Origin: Streptomyces sp. PH10-H1
Lineage (GTDB): Bacteria > Actinomycetota > Actinomycetes > Streptomycetales > Streptomycetaceae
Direction: 5' to 3'
NCBI RefSeq assembly: GCF_030063355.1
Contig: NZ_JASISZ010000058.1
Span: 1 to 58,173 of the forward strand
Length of the DNA: 58,173 bases
Part shown: one piece after another, positions 57,748 to 58,173 of the stretch
Numbering within the stretch: position 1 is the first letter of the stretch
Layout: every line of letters starts with the position of its first letter
Notes under the pieces: generated by a model
Database searches by the model: none
What the model was told of the DNA's origin: nothing
The model's input: only the letters and a program-made list of their open reading frames with translations
Program-made: the position numbers and the translations under genes

Positions 57748-58173
57748 ATGGCTACACCGCAGCTTAGCGCGGTCATGTCCGCGCTCCCCGAGGACGCTCC
57801 ACGCGCCGGGGTCATCCACGTTCGGCACCGTCACACCGACCGATACACGGTGGTGGGCAACCACCTCGCGCAGCACTCGGCGCTGTCCCTCACCGCGATC
57901 GGCCTCGCCGTGCACATCCAGTCGCTGCCGGACGGATCGTCCGTCACCGCCAAGGCTCTGACGCTGCGCTTCTTCGAGGGCGAGACCACGATCCGCCGCG
58001 CCCTCAACGAACTTGAGGAAGCCGGTTACTTGGAGGGCCGTCGCATCGCCCTAGGCGGCGGCCGAATCGCCACCCGCACGTTCTCCTACGACAAACCGGG
58101 CTGCACCCGGCCCCCCGCCGCGCGACAACCCCCGCCAGCGGGGCCGGGTGCAGCCCGGTTTGTCGTAGGAGAA
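57748..58173 (+). CDS. Helix-turn-helix protein of mobile-element type (3' end outside window or folded back)
   Basis: From ATG 57748 the frame is open to the window edge (142 codons). The N-terminus MATPQLSAVMSALPEDAPRA and the segment YTVVGNHLAQHSALSLTAIG followed by a winged HTH (LRFFEGETTIRRALNELEEA, then YLEGRR) match a Streptomyces HTH family common near integrative elements. An in-frame ATG at 57676 is possible but lies before the leader hairpin. From 58081 the coding sequence enters a perfect 34-bp inverted repeat, so residues after about 112 may not be real. Confidence 0.75.
   Translation, partial: MATPQLSAVMSALPEDAPRAGVIHVRHRHTDRYTVVGNHLAQHSALSLTAIGLAVHIQSLPDGSSVTAKALTLRFFEGETTIRRALNELEEAGYLEGRRIALGGGRIATRTFSYDKPGCTRPPAARQPPPAGPGAARFVVGE
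58081..58173. repeat. Perfect 34-bp inverted repeat at the window edge
   Basis: The arm at 58081-58114 (starting TTCTCCTACGACAAACC) is the exact reverse complement of 58140-58173, with a 25-base spacer. It lies inside the coding frame of the final HTH gene and ends on the last base of the window. Confidence 0.95.

Overview
The window reads as a Streptomyces chromosome segment. GC content is very high, codons almost always end in G or C, GTG and TTG starts are common, and several genes appear to be leaderless, with a -10-like hexamer 6-7 bases before the start codon. The central gene order (uvrA, uvrC, rapZ, yvcK-like, whiA, gap, pgk, tpi, secG, rbpA, pgi, pgl, opcA, zwf, tal, tkt, ctaB, ctaA, sufR-BDCSUT, dapD) is the conserved block I know from Streptomyces chromosomes. 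No rRNA, tRNA, CRISPR array or intact insertion sequence was seen.

Layout. 1-4768 is an accessory patch: a truncated open frame, gene debris, a lipoprotein, a run of very small minus-strand genes divergent from an XRE-type regulator, and a seam of pseudogene pieces (3885-4768). 4769-10872 holds a metallo-beta-lactamase-fold hydrolase, a mycothiol-dependent isomerase-like protein, uvrA, a secreted Rieske lipoprotein and an HTH regulator. 11109-12567 is a two-gene secreted unit (papain-like peptidase plus membrane-anchored partner) divergent from that regulator. 12642-17571 is uvrC-rapZ-yvcK-whiA. 17836-19662 is a secreted M14 carboxypeptidase. 19918-23892 carries lower glycolysis (gap, pgk, tpiA), secG and rbpA. 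24148-27367 is a sugar kinase, SIS isomerase and MFS exporter set lying before pgi. 29109-35745 is the pentose phosphate operon on the minus strand (tkt-tal-zwf-opcA-pgl, mostly with overlapping start and stop codons). 36146-41659 holds haem O and haem A synthesis, an amidohydrolase, a small protein and an ABC exporter. 41852-48600 is the SUF iron-sulfur operon led by its regulator. 48853-54023 holds an SMR/TetR pair, an HxlR-peroxiredoxin fusion divergent from an MFS gene, dapD and a PPOX-type flavoprotein. 54201-57480 has a SEC-C protein and a WhiJ-like regulator/DUF397/ATPase trio. 57748-58173 is a truncated HTH gene ending in a perfect 34-bp inverted repeat at the window edge.

How the genes work together. 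Upper sugar phosphate flow (pgi, zwf/opcA, pgl, tal, tkt) and lower glycolysis (gap, pgk, tpi) are side by side, giving the cell a carbon and NADPH hub. The SUF operon supplies Fe-S clusters and may be controlled by SufR binding across its own start codon. CtaB and CtaA make haem for cytochrome oxidase. RapZ, YvcK and WhiA are overlapping neighbours linking cell envelope and sporulation control.

Most interesting parts: the HTH plus Prx-Q fusion regulator at 49769-50659, with a palindrome whose half-sites recur at 54043-54059; the regulator/secreted peptidase/anchored partner module at 9961-12567 with phased CGTTCACA repeats; a CAAC-N6-GTTG element on the sufR start codon; the frameshifted, translationally coupled small-gene operon at 1589-2891; and the terminal inverted repeat at 58081-58173, which may be a fold-back assembly artefact. 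All identifications come from reading the sequence; no database search was made.
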